This document shows, in pieces, positions 27,997 to 36,019 of a stretch of DNA of 64,000 nt. The DNA is from Phycisphaerae bacterium. GTDB taxonomy: Bacteria; Planctomycetota; Phycisphaerae; Sedimentisphaerales; Anaerobacaceae. How positions within the stretch are numbered: position 1 is the first letter of the stretch; the number at the start of each line of letters is the position of its first letter. The stretch is taken from positions 1 to 64,000 of the forward strand of contig JAUVVQ010000008.1 in the NCBI GenBank assembly GCA_030604525.1, given 5' to 3'. Below the pieces are notes generated by a model, which saw only the letters and a list, made by a program, of their open reading frames with translations, made no database searches and was not told the origin of the DNA. A program made the translations under genes and the position numbers.

Positions 27997-29088
27997 GTGA
28001 GAAATGTAAGAAGAACAATTTGTGTGATGGTAATCGGTATGTGTTTGAGCAATTCGCCGGCAGCGATTGCTGATTGTCCATCGGCTGACGTTACCGGCGA
28101 TTGTTTTGTAGATTTCGAGGATTTCGCACTAATAGCAAATCAGTGGCTTACCGGTGATTCCAATATCCCGGATGATATGGCATATATACCGGACGGAGGG
28201 TTTGAAATGGGAGACCATTTTGCAGAAGGCGATGATGAAGAACTGCCCCTCCACGCTGTATTGCTTGATTCGTTCTTTATGAGCAAATACGAGATAACCA
28301 ACCAGCAGTATTGTGATTATCTCAATTCAGCGTTGGGCAGCGGCTCAATTTACCTATCCAGTAACGTGGTGTGCGGCACCGGGAACAATCAAGACTATTG
28401 CGATACATCAGCAAGCAGTTCTTACAGTCAAATCGTTTACAGCGGAGGTGTTTTCGCTGTTGGTACCAAAGGCGGCCGTGATATGTCAGATGACCCGATG
28501 GTGATGGTAAGCTGGTATGGTTCGGCTGCATATTGTAACTGGCGGAGCAGCGAGGAAGGATACGAGAGTTGCTATAATCTTTCGACCTGGACGTGCGATT
28601 TCTCGAAAAACGGTTACCGTTTAGCTACCGAGGCCGAATGGGAATACGCTGCACGCAGAGGTGAGCACAGTCCGTACTGCCGCTTTCCCTGGGGCGATAC
28701 CATTTCGCATAGCCAGGCGAATTATTACGTTGCCCCCGACAGTTACTCGTACGATGTAAGCCCGACCAGTGGCTATCATCCGGATTGCAATGATGGGATT
28801 TCCCCCTATACGTCGCCTGTGGGTAGTTTCCAAACGAACGGCTACGGCCTGTACGATATGACAGGTAATGTCCGGGAATGGTGCAATGACTGGTATGACT
28901 CAGAGTATTATGGTGCAAGCCCTTATGATAATCCGCAGGGCCCTGCTGGCAGCGGTAGCTATCGTGTTCTTCGCAGCGGCAGCTGGGACGACGCTGCGAA
29001 CAACTGCCGGGTAGCGAATCGCAATCACTACTGCCCCAATAGCCAGTACAACAACATCGGGTTTCGTGTTGTCCTGAACTCGAATTAA
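27997..29088 (+). CDS. Exported FGE-fold (SUMF1-like) protein with dockerin-like motif and DGR-type variable C-terminus
   Basis: 363 residues from GTG 27997, six bases after GAGGAGGT (a GTG at 27994 is closer and less likely). A signal peptide ends near residue 26. DVTGDCFVDFEDFALIANQW is a dockerin-like calcium-loop motif. The rest is a formylglycine-generating-enzyme fold: GGFEMGD, SKYEITNQQYCDYL, NGYRLATEAEWEYAARRG, YGLYDMTGNVREWCND and, at the end, RVLRSGSW..NNIGFRVV. In FGE two cysteines do the catalysis; here the first aligns with Asp in GSWDDAANNC, so it is probably not an active FGE. The terminal codons (CAC TAC TGC, AGC, TAC AAC AAC) look like adenine-mutagenised AAC codons of a diversity-generating retroelement target. 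No reverse transcriptase lies in the window. Confidence 0.85.
   Translation: MRNVRRTICVMVIGMCLSNSPAAIADCPSADVTGDCFVDFEDFALIANQWLTGDSNIPDDMAYIPDGGFEMGDHFAEGDDEELPLHAVLLDSFFMSKYEITNQQYCDYLNSALGSGSIYLSSNVVCGTGNNQDYCDTSASSSYSQIVYSGGVFAVGTKGGRDMSDDPMVMVSWYGSAAYCNWRSSEEGYESCYNLSTWTCDFSKNGYRLATEAEWEYAARRGEHSPYCRFPWGDTISHSQANYYVAPDSYSYDVSPTSGYHPDCNDGISPYTSPVGSFQTNGYGLYDMTGNVREWCNDWYDSEYYGASPYDNPQGPAGSGSYRVLRSGSWDDAANNCRVANRNHYCPNSQYNNIGFRVVLNSN
28960..29085 (+). other. Candidate variable region (VR) of a DGR target gene
   Basis: The last 42 codons before the stop contain conserved scaffold codons (RVLRSGSW, CRVANRN, NNIGFRVV) interspersed with codons that differ from AAC only at the first two positions: GAC GAC, CAC TAC TGC, AGC, TAC. 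This is the signature left when a reverse transcriptase misreads template adenines. The matching template repeat was not found in this window. Confidence 0.5.
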
Positions 29089-29169
29089 CCATTTGTACTT
29101 TGTTCCCCGGTGTATGCGCAGTGCCTGAAACAGTTATGCAGCGGCCTACTCGGAACATAATGTTCTTGA

Positions 29170-29184
29170 CTACCTCCTCAGGAA
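29170..29184 (-). repeat. 15-base inverted repeat, right arm
   Basis: CTACCTCCTCAGGAA is the exact reverse complement of 27978-27992. It is nested in direct repeat copy 2. Confidence 0.75.
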
Positions 29185-29236
29185 TGGTATAACTGCATCG
29201 GTTTTGAATTGGTTCATAGAAAGAAAACAGAAGTGT
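29171..29236 (+). repeat. Direct repeat copy 2, upstream of the third GH29 gene
   Basis: TACCTCCTCAGGAATGGTAT and GTTTTGAATTGGTTCA match copy 1 at 27831-27895 with few changes and one indel. Both copies lie about 50-150 bases before a plus-strand gene, so a shared leader or operator is as possible as recombination scars. Confidence 0.7.
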
Positions 29237-29287
29237 TTTTTGTTGGATTAGTTGAATTGGACAAATAAACAGGAAGGAGAATTAATA

Positions 29288-30658
29288 ATGAAAGTAAAGT
29301 CGCTGTGCTTGAGTATTATATTAGCCGCCCTTGGGCTTCTATGGCAGGGTTGTGCAAATATTGAGACCTCTAACCTCTATGAAGGGTCCCTTAATCCTTA
29401 CGCGAACGAAACTAAGCAGGAGCATAATGCGCGGATGAAATGGTGGCGTGAGGCGAGGTTCGGGATGTTTATCCACTGGGGAGTATATTCTGTTCCGGCT
29501 GGGACGTATAAAGGCAAGCAAATCGACAGTATCGGCGAGTGGATAATGTACAACGGCGAGATACCTGTGGCTGAGTACAAGAAGTATGCCAAGCGATTCA
29601 ATCCCGTAAAATACAATCCTGACTTATGGGTGCGACTTGCCAAAGAGGCAGGTATGAAGTATATCGTCATTACCTCAAAGCATCATGACGGCTTCGCTTT
29701 GTTTGATTCCAAGGCGACGGACTGGGGCGTTGTTGATGCTACGCCTTACGGCAAGGACCTTTTGAAACCATTGGCTAAGGCGTGTAAGAAATACGGTATA
29801 AAACTCGGGTTCTATTACTCGCAGGCCCAGGACTGGTGTCATCCGGGCGGTGCGGCAATGGAAAAGAAACAGTGGGACCCGGCGCAGGCAGGAGATATGG
29901 ATGAGTATATCCGCAATATTGCGGCACCACAGGTGCGTGAGATTCTTACAAATTATGGGCACATTGCCGTTCTATGGTGGGACACACCCTGCGATATGAA
30001 CAAGGAACGAGCAGATATGCTGCTGCCGCTACTCAAGCTGCAGCCGGGAATTATCATCAACAACCGGCTTTGTGAAGACGTTTATCAAGGAGATTTCAGG
30101 ACGCCGGAACAGGATATCCCTGCGACGGGGCTTGACAGTGACTGGGAAACGTGTATGACGATGAACGAGACCTGGGGATATAAGAGCTATGACAATGAAT
30201 GGAAGAGCAGCAAAATGCTCATACGCAACCTGATTGACATTGCGAGCAAAGGCGGCAACTACCTCCTGAATGTCGGGCCTACTTCTGAAGGAGAAATTCC
30301 CGGACCAAGTATCGAACGTCTCAAGGCGATAGGTAAGTGGATGAAGGCCAACGGCGAGGCGATTTACGCTACTACGGCAAGCCCGTTCGTAAAACTTAGC
30401 TGGGGGCGCTGCACGAAGAAAATCGGCAAAGAGGGCGCCACGCTCTATCTGCATATATTCGACTGGCCTGTTGACGGTAAGCTGACAGTGCCCGGACTTC
30501 GAAACCGAATAAAAAAGGCCAGACTGCTTGAAGGCGGAAAAGAACTCCGTGCCGGCAATACCGCCGAAGGTGTCGTGATAAATGTTCCAAAGCAAGCCCC
30601 CAATGCAATTGCGTCAGTCATCGTTCTGGACGTGAAAGGAAAGCTGAACGTTGAATAG
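29288..30658 (+). CDS. GH29 alpha-L-fucosidase, lipoprotein, divergent subfamily
   Basis: 456 residues from ATG 29288, which sits behind AGGAAGGAG; an upstream ATG in frame at 29252 lacks a binding site. Residues 1-22 form a lipoprotein-type signal (LLWQGC, Cys22). The GH29 barrel starts at WWREARFGMFIHWGVYSVPA. SKHHDGFALFDSK lies near residue 130. HIAVLWWDTP provides D232, the predicted nucleophile. IASKGGNYLLNVGPTSEGEI and a short C-terminal sandwich follow. It is clearly less related to the other two GH29 proteins than they are to each other, so it probably belongs to another subfamily with different linkage preference. It is in line with the FGE-fold gene and precedes a coding relic and the dehydrogenase. 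Confidence 0.92.
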   Translation: MKVKSLCLSIILAALGLLWQGCANIETSNLYEGSLNPYANETKQEHNARMKWWREARFGMFIHWGVYSVPAGTYKGKQIDSIGEWIMYNGEIPVAEYKKYAKRFNPVKYNPDLWVRLAKEAGMKYIVITSKHHDGFALFDSKATDWGVVDATPYGKDLLKPLAKACKKYGIKLGFYYSQAQDWCHPGGAAMEKKQWDPAQAGDMDEYIRNIAAPQVREILTNYGHIAVLWWDTPCDMNKERADMLLPLLKLQPGIIINNRLCEDVYQGDFRTPEQDIPATGLDSDWETCMTMNETWGYKSYDNEWKSSKMLIRNLIDIASKGGNYLLNVGPTSEGEIPGPSIERLKAIGKWMKANGEAIYATTASPFVKLSWGRCTKKIGKEGATLYLHIFDWPVDGKLTVPGLRNRIKKARLLEGGKELRAGNTAEGVVINVPKQAPNAIASVIVLDVKGKLNVE

Positions 30659-30893
30659 GTATTGCCCGCTGCTGATGAAAATGACCTTTATCCTGGTATT
30701 AAGTCAGTGACTTTAAGAGGTTGCCGTTTTGATGATTTGGGGGATGAGTATTTGCCAACGCCTGCTGATATTGAATCAGTATCAGATAGCTGAACCAGAA
30801 CAACAGCTTACTCCAGTAAACACAGATTTGTCGGGGCAGGATGTCTGCTTGAAGGACATTTCAGGGAAGCAGCCAATTCAAACGTCAAGTTAA
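30659..30893 (+). pseudogene. Coding-like relic after the third GH29 gene
   Basis: Two adjacent segments read like protein but do not form a gene. The first continues in the GH29 frame beyond its TAG (YPGIKSVTLRGCRFDDLG) to a TGA at 30791. The second, in a frame shifted by one, reads LTPVNTDLSGQDVCLKDIS and ends at TAA 30891-30893. No start codon with a ribosome binding site is seen. It may be the remains of a gene broken by a frameshift. No family recognised. From 30894 to 31072 I see nothing convincing. Confidence 0.3.
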
Positions 30894-31072
30894 GTATTTG
30901 TTTGTGGATTAACAATTTGGCTTGTTTCAGCGTTTTTTGTAGCTGCGAATCCTTACTATGTGTTAAGATTAGCAAATAGCTGCAGTCGTTTCAAAAACAA
31001 AAACTGCAGGAGCTTGAGAGCGAAGCAACTGCTGAACAAACCCCGGCTAACTTGAAATGATTGAAAAAATAT

Positions 31073-32755
31073 ATGAATAATTTACCCGAAGAACAATGTG
31101 CCGTCCAGCTTATCGGGCGGGACAAGTTGGTCTTGAATCAATCCAAAGCGGTTTTGAAGCCGGGCCCTTACCAGCTCCTTTGCAAGGTGGAAGCTGCGGG
31201 GCTGTGTTTTTCCGACCTTAAACTTCTCAAGCAATTCTCTTCTCACGTGCGCAAAGGGAGGATTATCTCAGGTATCGAGCCGGACGTTCTCAAAACAATT
31301 CCCAGTTATGTTCCCGACGATGCGCCTGCAGTGCCGGGTCATGAAACGGTGGTTCGTATTGCAACGGTTGGTTCCGAGGCCAGGGGTTTCCATCCCGGCG
31401 AGCGTTTCCTTGTCCAGACTGATTATCGCTGGCTTCCTACCAAAGGGTCCAACGCTTCTTTCGGCTACGATTTCGAAGGCGGTCTCCAGGAATATGTGCT
31501 GATGGATTTGCGTGTCATTACATCCCCCCGGGGAGAGACGATGCTGATACCCGTCAGTGACAAACTCAGCGCATCATCCATTGCGCTGGTTGAGCCGTGG
31601 GCCTGTGTCGAAGATGCCTATGCCTGCAAAGAACGTAAAAGAATCAAAAGCGACGGCAAGACGCTGATTGTCACAGATGTGAAGGTTGACGAAAATATGC
31701 TTGCGGATTTCTTCGAACGCTTCGGCGGTGCAAGACGAATTATATGGGTCGGCAATTCCTCCGCTCCGTCAAATATTGGTATCTCTGTCAGAACGAAGCA
31801 AAATCTATCCGAAGTAAGCGAGACCGATTTCGATGACGTCATTTATTTTGGTTCCGACATAAAAACTGTTGAATTTTTATTTGAAAAAACCGGAGCGGGA
31901 GGACTTTTTAATATTGTTCTTTGCGGCGGACAATTCGGCAGGCAGGTCAGAATTCCTGTCGGGCAGGTCCACTACGGCAGCATCAGGATTATCGGCAATG
32001 ATGGAATGAATCCTGCTGAATCGATGTCAACCATTCCGGAAACCGGACAAATTCGCAGAGGCGATATCATCAATGTTATCGGCGCCGCCGGACCTATGGG
32101 CACAATGCATGTGATACGAAACATCTGCCAGGGCATCGAAGGGGTTCGTATTTTTGCATCAGACTTAGATGATGACCGCCTGAGAATATTAACTCGCAAA
32201 GCATCGCCGGTCGCTGAACAACAGAATGTTTCCTTAACGGTTTATAATGCGGCAAAAGAAGGTTCGCTGGACCATTTCAATTACACTGTACTAATGGCGC
32301 CCAGAGCGGAGTTTGTTGCCGAATCGGTAACAAGTTCAGCAAAGGACGGTATCATCAACATCTTTGCAGGAATACCCGCAAATGTTTACGCTGAAATAGA
32401 CCTCGATGCCTATATAAAAAAGCGTTTGTATTTCATCGGGACAAGCGGCTCGGTTCTCGAAGATATGAAAACGGTTCTGTCGCAGGTAGAATCGGGAAAG
32501 TTGGATACTAATCTTTCGGTTGCCGCCGTTTGTGGGCTTGATGGAGTAGCCAGCGGCATCCGTGCCGTTGAAAACAGGACAGTAGCCGGTAAAATAATAG
32601 CGTATCCGGCCTGTAAAGGATTAGGACTTCTCAGCCTGGAAAATCTGAAGCAAAAACTGCCGAAGGTTGCTGAAAAACTGAACAACGGAATCTGGTGCAG
32701 ACAAGCGGAACAGGAACTCCTGAGAACTTACAATAAAAGGCAAAGGGGAGAATAA
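31073..32755 (+). CDS. Zinc-type MDR alcohol/sugar dehydrogenase, enlarged
   Basis: 560 residues from ATG 31073 (a TTG at 31061 would add four). The N-terminal GroES-like domain has GLCFSD (C45) and VPGHE (H90, E91), the catalytic zinc ligands of medium-chain dehydrogenases; E174 in LVEPWACVEDAY is also typical. The dinucleotide-binding motif GAAGPMG lies unusually far on, at 337-343. Between them is an extra region of about 140 residues containing a Rossmann-like unit without the glycine motif (TLIVTDVKVDENML, RRIIWVG). Family members of about 350 residues lack it. The structural-zinc cysteine loop is absent. Sorbitol or L-sorbose-phosphate type dehydrogenases are the nearest guess. Its place after fucosidases suggests sugar catabolism (inference). 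Confidence 0.8.
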   Translation: MNNLPEEQCAVQLIGRDKLVLNQSKAVLKPGPYQLLCKVEAAGLCFSDLKLLKQFSSHVRKGRIISGIEPDVLKTIPSYVPDDAPAVPGHETVVRIATVGSEARGFHPGERFLVQTDYRWLPTKGSNASFGYDFEGGLQEYVLMDLRVITSPRGETMLIPVSDKLSASSIALVEPWACVEDAYACKERKRIKSDGKTLIVTDVKVDENMLADFFERFGGARRIIWVGNSSAPSNIGISVRTKQNLSEVSETDFDDVIYFGSDIKTVEFLFEKTGAGGLFNIVLCGGQFGRQVRIPVGQVHYGSIRIIGNDGMNPAESMSTIPETGQIRRGDIINVIGAAGPMGTMHVIRNICQGIEGVRIFASDLDDDRLRILTRKASPVAEQQNVSLTVYNAAKEGSLDHFNYTVLMAPRAEFVAESVTSSAKDGIINIFAGIPANVYAEIDLDAYIKKRLYFIGTSGSVLEDMKTVLSQVESGKLDTNLSVAAVCGLDGVASGIRAVENRTVAGKIIAYPACKGLGLLSLENLKQKLPKVAEKLNNGIWCRQAEQELLRTYNKRQRGE

Positions 32756-32940
32756 ATATAAGTAATTCGAAAGAAAAAACCGACCAATTTCGTAACGGGC
32801 ACTGCGATGATTTAGCCGGACAGACTGCGACTATTAGCGGCACCGGCAGATATAGAACAAAAAGACGCAATAAAAACACAGCATCGCATCCAAAAAGAGC
32901 TGTGCAATATTCACCTTCGGTTCGGGAAGTCCGCTCAAGG

Positions 32941-32968
32941 AAAAAACCGGTTGTAAGTAACCGGTTTT
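32941..32968. terminator. Intrinsic terminator between the dehydrogenase gene and initiator tRNA
   Basis: AAACCGGTT, six-base loop GTAAGT, AACCGGTTT: a perfect nine-pair stem. On the minus strand it ends in a run of six T and would end the tRNA transcript; on the plus strand four T follow. Confidence 0.75.
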
Positions 32969-32984
32969 ACCGAACTTTTAAAAA

Positions 32985-33058
32985 TAGCGGGGGCAGGATT
33001 CGAACCTGCGACCTCCGGGTTATGGGCCCGACGAGCTACCAAACTGCTCTACCCCGCG
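32985..33058 (-). tRNA. Initiator tRNA-fMet (CAT)
   Basis: 74 nucleotides, CCA not encoded. It folds as a full cloverleaf with anticodon loop CCCATAA. Initiator hallmarks are the three G-C pairs closing the anticodon stem (GGG / CCC), an A11-U24 pair in the D stem, and an unpaired 1-72 position. Here the mismatch is C1-U72, whereas E. coli has C1-A72. The gene is 75 bases downstream of the HIT gene at the tail of the ribosomal cluster. Confidence 0.95.
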
Positions 33059-33133
33059 GTCAATCCACCTTTGGCGGAAAACAATAATATAACAACATGA
33101 TAATAAAAAGGAAGTGATTTCTCAAGAAAAGAT

Positions 33134-33550
33134 TCACAAATTAGCTTTTATTTTGTCAGCTATTTTTTCAGCTTTCCCTTTTTCATATTCATAAGACGGC
33201 CAATTCGCAAAAAGCTTGTCTTCGCTATGTCGTGGTATTATATGGAAATGAACGTGATTGACAAGCTGGCCTGCGACTCTGCCGTTATTGCATAAAACAT
33301 TATATCCCTGGGCATTTGTCGCTTCCGTCACGGCTTTAGCGATTTTGCCGAGATGTGAAGCAATTTTAGCTAACAGCTCAGGGGGGCAATCGTGAATTTT
33401 CTCGAAATGCTTTTTCGAAATCACCAAGGTATGCCCGTCACTTATAGGCCCGATATCCAGGAAGGCAAGAACATCATCATCCTCATAAAGCTTCGCAACA
33501 GGGATTCGGCCTGTCACCATCTTACAGAAAACGCACTCATTCTCAGCCAT
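33134..33550 (-). CDS. HIT-family nucleotide hydrolase/transferase
   Basis: 138 residues. The histidine triad HVHFHII lies near the C-terminus, with NNGRVAGQLVNHVHFH as the usual lead-in and CVFCKMVTGRIPVAKLYEDD as the usual start of bacterial Hint-like proteins. C7 and C10 could help bind zinc. Members cleave nucleotide phosphoramidates such as AMP-lysine (family knowledge). The gene is 19 bases after rplQ and so is part of the ribosomal transcript. Confidence 0.92.
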   Translation of the reverse strand: MAENECVFCKMVTGRIPVAKLYEDDDVLAFLDIGPISDGHTLVISKKHFEKIHDCPPELLAKIASHLGKIAKAVTEATNAQGYNVLCNNGRVAGQLVNHVHFHIIPRHSEDKLFANWPSYEYEKGKAEKIADKIKANL

Positions 33551-33569
33551 CAGGATATCCTTTTAAGGT

Positions 33570-34229
33570 TTACTTATCTTCCGACTTCTCTTGCTTATCT
33601 TCTTTGTCAGAATCTTTTTCTTCGACGGCTTCTTCCTGTTGATTATCATCTTCCTGCGTTTGTTTTTTATCTTCCTCTTTTGAATCCCCGGATTTATCTG
33701 CCAGTGATTCCTGTTCTTGTTCGGTCGCTACTTCCGCCTCCGGCACGTCTTGCGCTTCTACAGTTTCATTTGTGTCTTTGGTTTCATCGGCTTTTTGTTT
33801 TTTGGTTTTTTCTTTGCCCGCTTTTTCCTGCTTTCCGATAAGCTGGAACAGGACAATACTTCCATTATCGCCCAATCGTTTAAGAGATAATCGGATTATC
33901 CTGGTATATCCGCCAGGCCTGTCAAGATAACGAGGACCTATGTCGCTAAACAACTTTCCGATTACAGTGCCCTTTTTTACAGGTTTGTTGTCTTCATCCT
34001 CTATTATAGCCCTGTCGCCTAACAAAGCAATGGCTCGCCGTCTTGCCGCCAACGTACCTTTTTTCGCCAGGGTAATCATTTTTTCAGCAAACGGCTTTGC
34101 GTCTTTCGCTTTTTCAATAGTCGTAGAGACAGTTTCATGCTCGAAAAGTGAAGAGACCAGATTTCGCCTCATAGCCAATCTGTGTTTACCTGTTCTACTT
34201 AGTCTTCTTCCTGCAACTCTATGCCGCAT
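33570..34229 (-). CDS. rplQ: 50S ribosomal protein L17 with long charged C-terminal tail
   Basis: 219 residues against about 120 usual. Residues 1 to about 132 are normal L17 (MRHRVAGRRLSRTGKHRLAM, the family start; YTRIIRLSLKRLGDNGSIVL, the family end). Residues 133-219 are almost only Lys, Glu, Asp, Gln, Thr and Ser and are presumably disordered. L17 sits at the polypeptide exit side of the 50S subunit, so the tail could reach solvent. It follows rpoA by 61 bases in the alpha operon. Confidence 0.96.
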   Translation of the reverse strand: MRHRVAGRRLSRTGKHRLAMRRNLVSSLFEHETVSTTIEKAKDAKPFAEKMITLAKKGTLAARRRAIALLGDRAIIEDEDNKPVKKGTVIGKLFSDIGPRYLDRPGGYTRIIRLSLKRLGDNGSIVLFQLIGKQEKAGKEKTKKQKADETKDTNETVEAQDVPEAEVATEQEQESLADKSGDSKEEDKKQTQEDDNQQEEAVEEKDSDKEDKQEKSEDK

Positions 34230-34290
34230 TTTTTAGAAATCCTTATAATCAAAAACTATATTGGTTATTATAAAGTAATTATCCAAACAA

Positions 34291-35295
34291 TCAGGCCTCT
34301 ACATCGGTCATTCCAAGCGAGAGACCTAAGCTGTCAAGCTTTTTCCTAATCTCAGTCAGAGAAGTTTTCCCGAAGCTTCTGACTTTTAACAGGTCCGCCT
34401 CGGTCATTTTCGCCAATTCTCCGATGGTTTGCACATTAGCAGATTCAAGACAGTTACTGGACCTTACGGAGAACTCCAATTCCTGTATTGGAGTATTGAG
34501 TTTCTGCATCAGCTCTTCATCGACTTGTTCTTCTTCTTGTTCTTCTTCAACTATCTGCTCAGCAACTGTTTCCTGTCCAAGCTCAAAGTATTGCACGAAA
34601 GGATTGGTATGCTTTCGCAGGATTTTAGAAGCTTCCACCAGTGCCATTTCCGGTGTTATAGTCCCATTAGTCCATATTTCCAGAATCAACTTGTCGTAAT
34701 TGGTTTTCTGTCCAACCCGTGTTTCTTCGGTGTTATAACGAACTCTGGTTACGGGAGAGAATACGGTATCAAGCATAATTCTCCCGAGCTCCTGGTCAGT
34801 TTTATCCGCTTCAGCTTCTCTGCCAGAGGCGGGGATATATCCTCGACCATTCTCAACTACCATTTCCATACTGAAATCAACATCATCAGTTAAAGTGGCC
34901 AATACGTGTTCTTTATCAATTATTTCAATACCCAGCTCAGCCTCGATATCGCTGGCGGTTATAATACCGGCCTTGTTTGCAGATACATTCATCATTTTCG
35001 GGCCTTGCTCGTGAAGACGAATGACCAGACTTTTGACGTTTAAAATAATTTCGGTAACGTCTTCCATCACACCGTCTATGGAGGTAAATTCATGGTCTAC
35101 ACCGGCTATTTTGATTGAGGAGACGGCACTGCCTTCCAAAGAAGAAAGCAATACTCGCCTAAGACTATTACCGATAGTAGTGCCAAAACCTCTTTCGAAA
35201 GGTTCGATAAAGAATCGAGAATACTTATCGGTTGAAATTTCAGTATCCTTTTTGACACTTCTCGGCAATTCCAAACCACGCCATGTTACTCGCAT
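34291..35295 (-). CDS. rpoA: RNA polymerase alpha subunit
   Basis: 334 residues, standard length. The N-terminal domain for dimerisation and beta/beta' assembly contains ERGFGTTIGNSLRRVLLSSL. An acidic linker (VEEEQEEEQVDEE) leads to the C-terminal domain with LESANVQTIGELAKMTEADLLKVRSFGKTSL, which binds UP elements and activators. Between rpsD and rplQ as in the alpha operon of most bacteria. Confidence 0.98.
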   Translation of the reverse strand: MRVTWRGLELPRSVKKDTEISTDKYSRFFIEPFERGFGTTIGNSLRRVLLSSLEGSAVSSIKIAGVDHEFTSIDGVMEDVTEIILNVKSLVIRLHEQGPKMMNVSANKAGIITASDIEAELGIEIIDKEHVLATLTDDVDFSMEMVVENGRGYIPASGREAEADKTDQELGRIMLDTVFSPVTRVRYNTEETRVGQKTNYDKLILEIWTNGTITPEMALVEASKILRKHTNPFVQYFELGQETVAEQIVEEEQEEEQVDEELMQKLNTPIQELEFSVRSSNCLESANVQTIGELAKMTEADLLKVRSFGKTSLTEIRKKLDSLGLSLGMTDVEA

Positions 35296-35362
35296 ATAGG
35301 CCTCCTATAAATGCCGACCATTATTATTTCCGTAAAAACAAAATTCAACATATCGTTACAAG

Positions 35363-35995
35363 CTATCTTGAACAGAACTCGACTATTAACTGTTCTTCAA
35401 CAGGTATCTGAACATCTTCTCGTTCCGGCAAAGCAACAATGGAAGCTTTTGGTTCCTGTCGGTCTAATTGCAGCCAATTCTGGGTAGTAAAATTTGGGTT
35501 GCTTTCCAATTGTTCTTTCACCTTTTTCCGGCTTTTTTCAGAATCTTTTACAGCAATTTTATCACCTACATCTACCGTATAACTTGGCACACTTACTTTC
35601 CGACCATTGATATGAATATGGCCGTGTGAAATTAGCTGCCTGGCAGCTTTTCGCGAAGGAACAAAATTCAACTTGTAAATAACATTATCCAAACGTCTTT
35701 CGAGCAATTCTAAAAGTTTTTCGCCGGTATTTCCCCTTTGACGTTTTGCCCTTTGGAAATACCGCATAAACTGACTATCTAAAAGCCCGTAATATCTTTT
35801 CACTTTTTGCTTTTCGCGAAGCCGTTCGGTGTACTCGGTCGCCCTGCGTCTTCTCCAACCATGCATACCCGGAGGCCGATTCCGCTGCTTTTTCTCTATA
35901 GGGCACTTAGCAGTTTCACACCTGGCGCCCTTCAGCATCAGTTTTATACCTTCACGACGACAACGCCTGCAAGATGGACCTAAATAACGTCCCAT
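35363..35995 (-). CDS. rpsD: 30S ribosomal protein S4, zinc-binding form
   Basis: 210 residues. C9, C12, C26 and C31 form the N-terminal zinc knuckle of C+ type S4. The S4 RNA-binding domain (RRLDNVIYKLNFVPSRKAAR, ISHGHIHINGRKVSVPSY) follows. It starts 30S assembly by binding the 16S five-way junction and is an autorepressor of the alpha operon in E. coli. It follows rpsK by 24 bases. Confidence 0.98.
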   Translation of the reverse strand: MGRYLGPSCRRCRREGIKLMLKGARCETAKCPIEKKQRNRPPGMHGWRRRRATEYTERLREKQKVKRYYGLLDSQFMRYFQRAKRQRGNTGEKLLELLERRLDNVIYKLNFVPSRKAARQLISHGHIHINGRKVSVPSYTVDVGDKIAVKDSEKSRKKVKEQLESNPNFTTQNWLQLDRQEPKASIVALPEREDVQIPVEEQLIVEFCSR

Positions 35996-36019
35996 AGGTT
36001 TTTATCACTCCCAAATAAG

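Noticed and set aside
27997-29088. Active formylglycine-generating enzyme (sulfatase activator)
   Set aside because: The first catalytic cysteine position of FGE aligns with Asp, and no sulfatase gene is nearby.
28625-29158. Minus-strand reading frame of 177 codons over the FGE-fold gene
   Set aside because: It is the mirror of the FGE-fold coding sequence, is rich in Cys, Ser, His and Arg without domain features, and lacks a ribosome binding site.
32902-33087. Plus-strand frame of 61 codons across the tRNA
   Set aside because: It lies over the initiator tRNA and terminator; GGRIRTCDLRVMGPTSYQTA is the familiar false translation of antisense tRNA.
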